Shown in pieces: positions 22,077 through 24,345 of a stretch of 24,345 nucleotides of DNA. The stretch lies in the IMG/VR virus record IMGVR_UViG_3300021963_000634, positions 1-24,345 of that record. One strand, 5' to 3'. The stretch is from a virus. Position numbers and translations under genes: made by a program. The notes beneath the pieces were generated by a model that saw nothing but the letters and a program-made list of their open reading frames with translations, did not search any database and was not told where the DNA came from. How positions within the stretch are numbered: the first letter of the stretch is position 1; each line of letters begins with the position of its first letter.

Positions 22077-22645
22077 CACATATCCTCTTGCTTAGGCTCT
22101 AGGGGATTTACATGCCTAGAAAACTCTTGGGTTCTAGGATTAAATTTATAGGTACGACCTTCATGAGAAACAAGCAATTCCCCTCTGTTGGCTACCATTC
22201 CTTCATGTATGTTCGTGTTTTCACTTTCTACATACTTTTTTTGATTAATCATAGACCTAAATTGATCTTGAGAAAACCCTTTTAACCGTTCATTGACTAC
22301 ATCAAAATGGTTTTTTACATCTTCTCCAGATGAGGTGTACGTACGTACATGGTTCCGATCACCAAGTAAAAAGTCTTCATTTTTACCTTCATCACTTCTA
22401 CCAAAAGCAAGAGTTGTTAAACTAGAAGTGTTGTTTCTGTTAACTGATAACTCAGTATGTGTGGGTCTTTCATCCAAAAGACTGGACCATAATTGAACCG
22501 TATTTGGGTTCTTTGGGGTGGTAAACATTATTGCTCTGTCTAAGGCAATAGGTTGTCCATGCAAGGTTGTTCGTGGTGTTGTTAAATCCAAACCTGCGTT
22601 TGTTCGCAGATTTTCTAGTATCTCTGAAAATTGGTCGCTGTTCAC
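22076..22645 (-). CDS. Hypothetical protein, related to 23079-23699
   Basis: A 189-aa protein. The N-terminus has FSEILENLRTNAGLDLTTPR and HGQPIALDRAIMFTTP, which matches the layout of 23079-23699 (F-x-x-L, then N-G-x-DLT, L, P, D-R/K-x-I-M). The rest is polar, with DQFRSMINQKKYVES and a C-terminal GRTYKFNPRTQEFSRHVNP. No Cys. Starts with GTG overlapping the upstream TGA (GTGA). Function unknown; two copies in one operon suggest a lineage-specific family. Confidence 0.6.
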   Translation of the reverse strand: MNSDQFSEILENLRTNAGLDLTTPRTTLHGQPIALDRAIMFTTPKNPNTVQLWSSLLDERPTHTELSVNRNNTSSLTTLAFGRSDEGKNEDFLLGDRNHVRTYTSSGEDVKNHFDVVNERLKGFSQDQFRSMINQKKYVESENTNIHEGMVANRGELLVSHEGRTYKFNPRTQEFSRHVNPLEPKQEDM

Positions 22646-23082
22646 GTGTTTGTCTCCGTGTAGAACACTGGGACTTCGCTTCCTGGATTAATGTCGTGTG
22701 CAATTGCCACTCTATGGTGACCGTCAACAAGTTCCATAGAATCATCTGATGTACGAATAGTTACGTGCACAGGTTTTACAACCCCACGTTTTTTAACATC
22801 GTCGTAAAGGTTACTTTCCTCAAGGGGAATATGTGTTTGATTATACTTTTTAAAAAATGGAGTATCGTATTGGGCGTAGTATTCTGGGTCCTTAGATTCT
22901 TCTATGTTGTCTTTTACTAACTGCTCTGCCTTTTCATAAGGCACATCAGACCTATATGTGTCTGGAAATGAACCATCTGGGTTTATAACTACATCTGCAT
23001 CACTTGAATCCATTTTCATAAGTTCACGAGCAGGGATAAACATTTGAAGTTGAGGACTACTTAGGTGCGGTCTATCGCTCAC
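22642..23082 (-). CDS. ParB/sulfiredoxin-like domain protein
   Basis: A 146-aa protein. Residues 92-131 have the ParB/Srx fold signature: a helix LYDDVKKRGVVKPVHV, a strand, then the central ELVDGHHRVAIAHD motif (GHHR replaces the G-E/H-R/H-R box) and a following VPVF strand. This fold appears in ParB partition proteins, nucleases and DndB-like proteins. N-terminal 90 residues are charged with an acidic patch, and have QMFIPARELMKMDSS and DPEYYAQYDTPFF. No HTH is visible, so chromosome partition is unlikely. Similar proteins annotated as 'ParB-like nuclease domain' are common in actinophages, from memory. Starts with GTG, overlapping the upstream stop (GTGA). Confidence 0.75.
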   Translation of the reverse strand: MSDRPHLSSPQLQMFIPARELMKMDSSDADVVINPDGSFPDTYRSDVPYEKAEQLVKDNIEESKDPEYYAQYDTPFFKKYNQTHIPLEESNLYDDVKKRGVVKPVHVTIRTSDDSMELVDGHHRVAIAHDINPGSEVPVFYTETNT

Positions 23083-23699
23083 AGGTTAAACATGTCCTCT
23101 AGCGGGTCTCTACGTCTAAACGTTTCATCTTTTACGTTATATTCATGCCAAGGGGTTGTCTCATCAATCCACTCTTTTGGAGTATCGTGATAGTACTGAA
23201 GTACGTGTGGTTTTGTTAAGTTAGTCATTCTATGCTGTAGAGCATTTTTCAATTCTTCTGGAGACATTTCTACGTCTGCATCATGGTTAGAATACCTATG
23301 CAAACCATATAAAGGTTTTTTAGACCATTCGGAAAACGGAGTTTTTTCTGGAAAATTAAAATCCCAATCAACTTTAGTACTGTCTTTATGTGAAGTTTCT
23401 GAAGGTACAATTTTGTCTTTAAAATGAATCGTACTTGGGACAAGGTGTGTGATGCGACCAGAGGTATAGCCATCGGGAAAAATGCTCACAGAATGGGAGG
23501 CAGTAGTACCGTTTTCCATAGGAACTTTAAAATAAGCAGTAAAACCATCTGTTGTATGTCGCATTATTTTTTTATCATATGCTGGATGTGGAGTATTGTT
23601 TAAAAGTACACCATGCTGTGAGGTAAGGTCAATACCATTTGCTTTTAAAGAACGAACTGTGTGTAACAGTGTTTCAAATGGGTCATTTTTTCGTGCCAT
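23079..23699 (-). CDS. Hypothetical protein, related to 22076-22645
   Basis: A 206-aa protein, not recognised. N-terminus FETLLHTVRSLKANGIDLT, then HPAYDKKIMRHTTDGFTAYF matches the opening of 22076-22645. The middle has SVSIFPDGYTSGRITHLVPS. The C-terminal half is rich in His, Trp and Tyr (EKTPFSEWSKKPLYGLHRY, MSPEELKNALQHRM, VLQYYHDTPKEWID). The PEEL segment resembles that of 19698-20162. No Cys or membrane segment. ATG shares a base with the stop of 23699-23968 (TAATG). Confidence 0.6.
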   Translation of the reverse strand: MARKNDPFETLLHTVRSLKANGIDLTSQHGVLLNNTPHPAYDKKIMRHTTDGFTAYFKVPMENGTTASHSVSIFPDGYTSGRITHLVPSTIHFKDKIVPSETSHKDSTKVDWDFNFPEKTPFSEWSKKPLYGLHRYSNHDADVEMSPEELKNALQHRMTNLTKPHVLQYYHDTPKEWIDETTPWHEYNVKDETFRRRDPLEDMFNL

Positions 23700-23968
23700 T
23701 ATTTATAATCTCTCAAAATAGTTGCAATATAGGTTCTATTTAACCTACGAACTATGGGGTCTGAATGAAAAGCCCGTTCAATTGTGTTATCTGCTATTTC
23801 CGTAGTAAGTTTATCAAAGTCTTCACCTGTAACTGGACCGTCGCCATAGTCCCATTTTCCATCATACATTTGCGTAAATACACTTTTTAGTTTTTTATGC
23901 AATCTGGGCAACGGGCGGTTTAATTCCACACCTTGAGTAATGTGGTGAAACTGCTCGCCAAAATCCAT
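23699..23968 (-). CDS. Hypothetical protein, mostly helical
   Basis: An 89-aa protein. Pattern: FGEQFHHITQGVEL, basic LHKKLKSVFTQM, then an acidic mid part (DYGDGPVTGEDFDKL), then IERAFHSDPIVRRLNRTYIA ending near the C-terminus. Probably helical, with no Cys. There is no Shine-Dalgarno sequence before the ATG; a TATACT box lies five bases upstream, fitting a leaderless start. Function unknown. Confidence 0.6.
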   Translation of the reverse strand: MDFGEQFHHITQGVELNRPLPRLHKKLKSVFTQMYDGKWDYGDGPVTGEDFDKLTTEIADNTIERAFHSDPIVRRLNRTYIATILRDYK

Positions 23969-23973
23969 GCACC

Positions 23974-24002
23974 AGTATACTTTAAACTACCCGCCGTTAG
24001 AA
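23974..24002 (-). promoter_or_regulatory. Candidate leaderless promoter, TATACT
   Basis: -10 TATACT (23974-23979) ends five bases before the ATG at 23966-23968; -35 candidate TTCTAA (23997-24002) with spacer 17 matches consensus at only three positions. The intervening GGTGC is not a good ribosome site. Weaker than the box at 21734. Confidence 0.35.
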
Positions 24003-24160
24003 TAAAACCCTTTACCTACAAGGTGCATTGCTGGGGCGTAATACACAGGACGTAGGTCTTCCTTACAATCAGGGCATACCGTAGTCCTTTGATTGTCGTT
24101 TATCTTACGTACTTCCTCTAGGTAGTGACTATTTTTGCATTTGTAAATGTATGTTGGCAT
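23987..24160 (-). CDS. FmdB-like zinc-ribbon protein (57 aa)
   Basis: A 57-aa protein from ATG 24158-24160 to TAG 23987-23989. It begins MPTYIYKCKN and ends HLVGKGFYSNGG, both hallmarks of the FmdB/putative regulatory zinc-ribbon family; the second Cys pair CPDC (C29, C32) is intact. The first knuckle is C8-K-N-S11, so its second Cys is replaced by Ser (H12 may compensate). AGGT lies five bases before the ATG. Small FmdB-like proteins are seen in phages and bacteria; a DNA- or protein-binding regulator is the usual suggestion. Confidence 0.7.
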   Translation of the reverse strand: MPTYIYKCKNSHYLEEVRKINDNQRTTVCPDCKEDLRPVYYAPAMHLVGKGFYSNGG

Positions 24161-24172
24161 TGTTTACCTAGT

Positions 24173-24345
24173 TTAGTTGATTTGTACCGACCCTGAAAAA
24201 GGAACACCTTCAAGGTTAAAGTTGACAAAGGGGTTAATAGAATAAGTAGTACAACCGTAATTGGTAAGCAACCACCGTTTCATCATAATAAGTTGTTCGT
24301 TGTACAATTCCCAAGGAGTATCTCCTGGAACATACCCACTAAAAC
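24173..24345 (-). CDS. Partial protein, C-terminal end only
   Basis: Only the last 56 codons lie inside the window; the gene enters from the right edge, so its start is unseen. The visible end reads FSGYVPGDTPWELYNEQLIM, a basic MKRWLLTNYG, then a strand-rich tail ending FSGSVQIN. A stop (TAA at 24173-24175) is 12 nt before the FmdB-like gene start. The PGDTPWE segment and Tyr/Asn-rich helix could belong to a virion or DNA-handling protein; I do not recognise it. Confidence 0.6.
   Translation of the reverse strand, partial: FSGYVPGDTPWELYNEQLIMMKRWLLTNYGCTTYSINPFVNFNLEGVPFSGSVQIN

Noticed and set aside
1-24345. tRNA or rRNA genes, integrase or attachment sites
   Set aside because: None recognised by eye; a covariance-model scan was not possible.

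Overview
This window reads as part of the late region of a tailed phage (Caudoviricetes-like). All supportable genes lie on the minus strand, tightly packed with 1-4 nt start/stop overlaps (TAATG, ATGA, GTGA, TGATG), so transcription runs right to left. The likely host is a moderately low-GC actinobacterium, perhaps a freshwater lineage. This is inference from three things: a holin and small HTH protein of the kind seen in actinophages, a host-like secreted Thr/Ser-rich surface protein, and several candidate leaderless promoters. No capsid, portal, tape-measure or replication gene is visible, so those must lie outside the window.

Right part (about 19.7-24.3 kb): small, mostly unrecognised genes. 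They include a partial gene at the right edge, a FmdB-like zinc-ribbon protein, a ParB/sulfiredoxin-fold protein, a CxxC zinc-ribbon protein, and two tiny genes (53 and 49 aa) supported by overlaps with their neighbours. Candidate -10 boxes sit 5-6 nt before start codons that lack a Shine-Dalgarno sequence.

Middle right (17.1-19.7 kb): a 515-aa secreted, mucin-like protein with signal peptide, a Cys-containing N-domain, a Thr/Ser-rich stalk, helical repeats and a C-terminal hydrophobic anchor. Its leader carries a strong intrinsic-terminator hairpin. A 54-aa two-helix membrane protein and a two-repeat baseplate-like protein follow.

Centre (5.7-17.1 kb): an adhesin/tail-fibre array. It holds two large fibre proteins, five glycine-rich paralogues, two Mtd-N-like small proteins, three related small beta proteins, and a four-gene block present twice in the same order (7705-9646 and 5743-7688). 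A sulfotransferase follows directly after the second block.

Left part (0-5.1 kb): a KTSC-like protein, small unknown genes, the terminase large subunit, two unknown proteins, then a lysis cassette (membrane protein, holin, M15-type endolysin) and a small HTH protein. The terminase lies downstream of the fibre genes and beside lysis, unlike the common terminase-portal-capsid-tail order.
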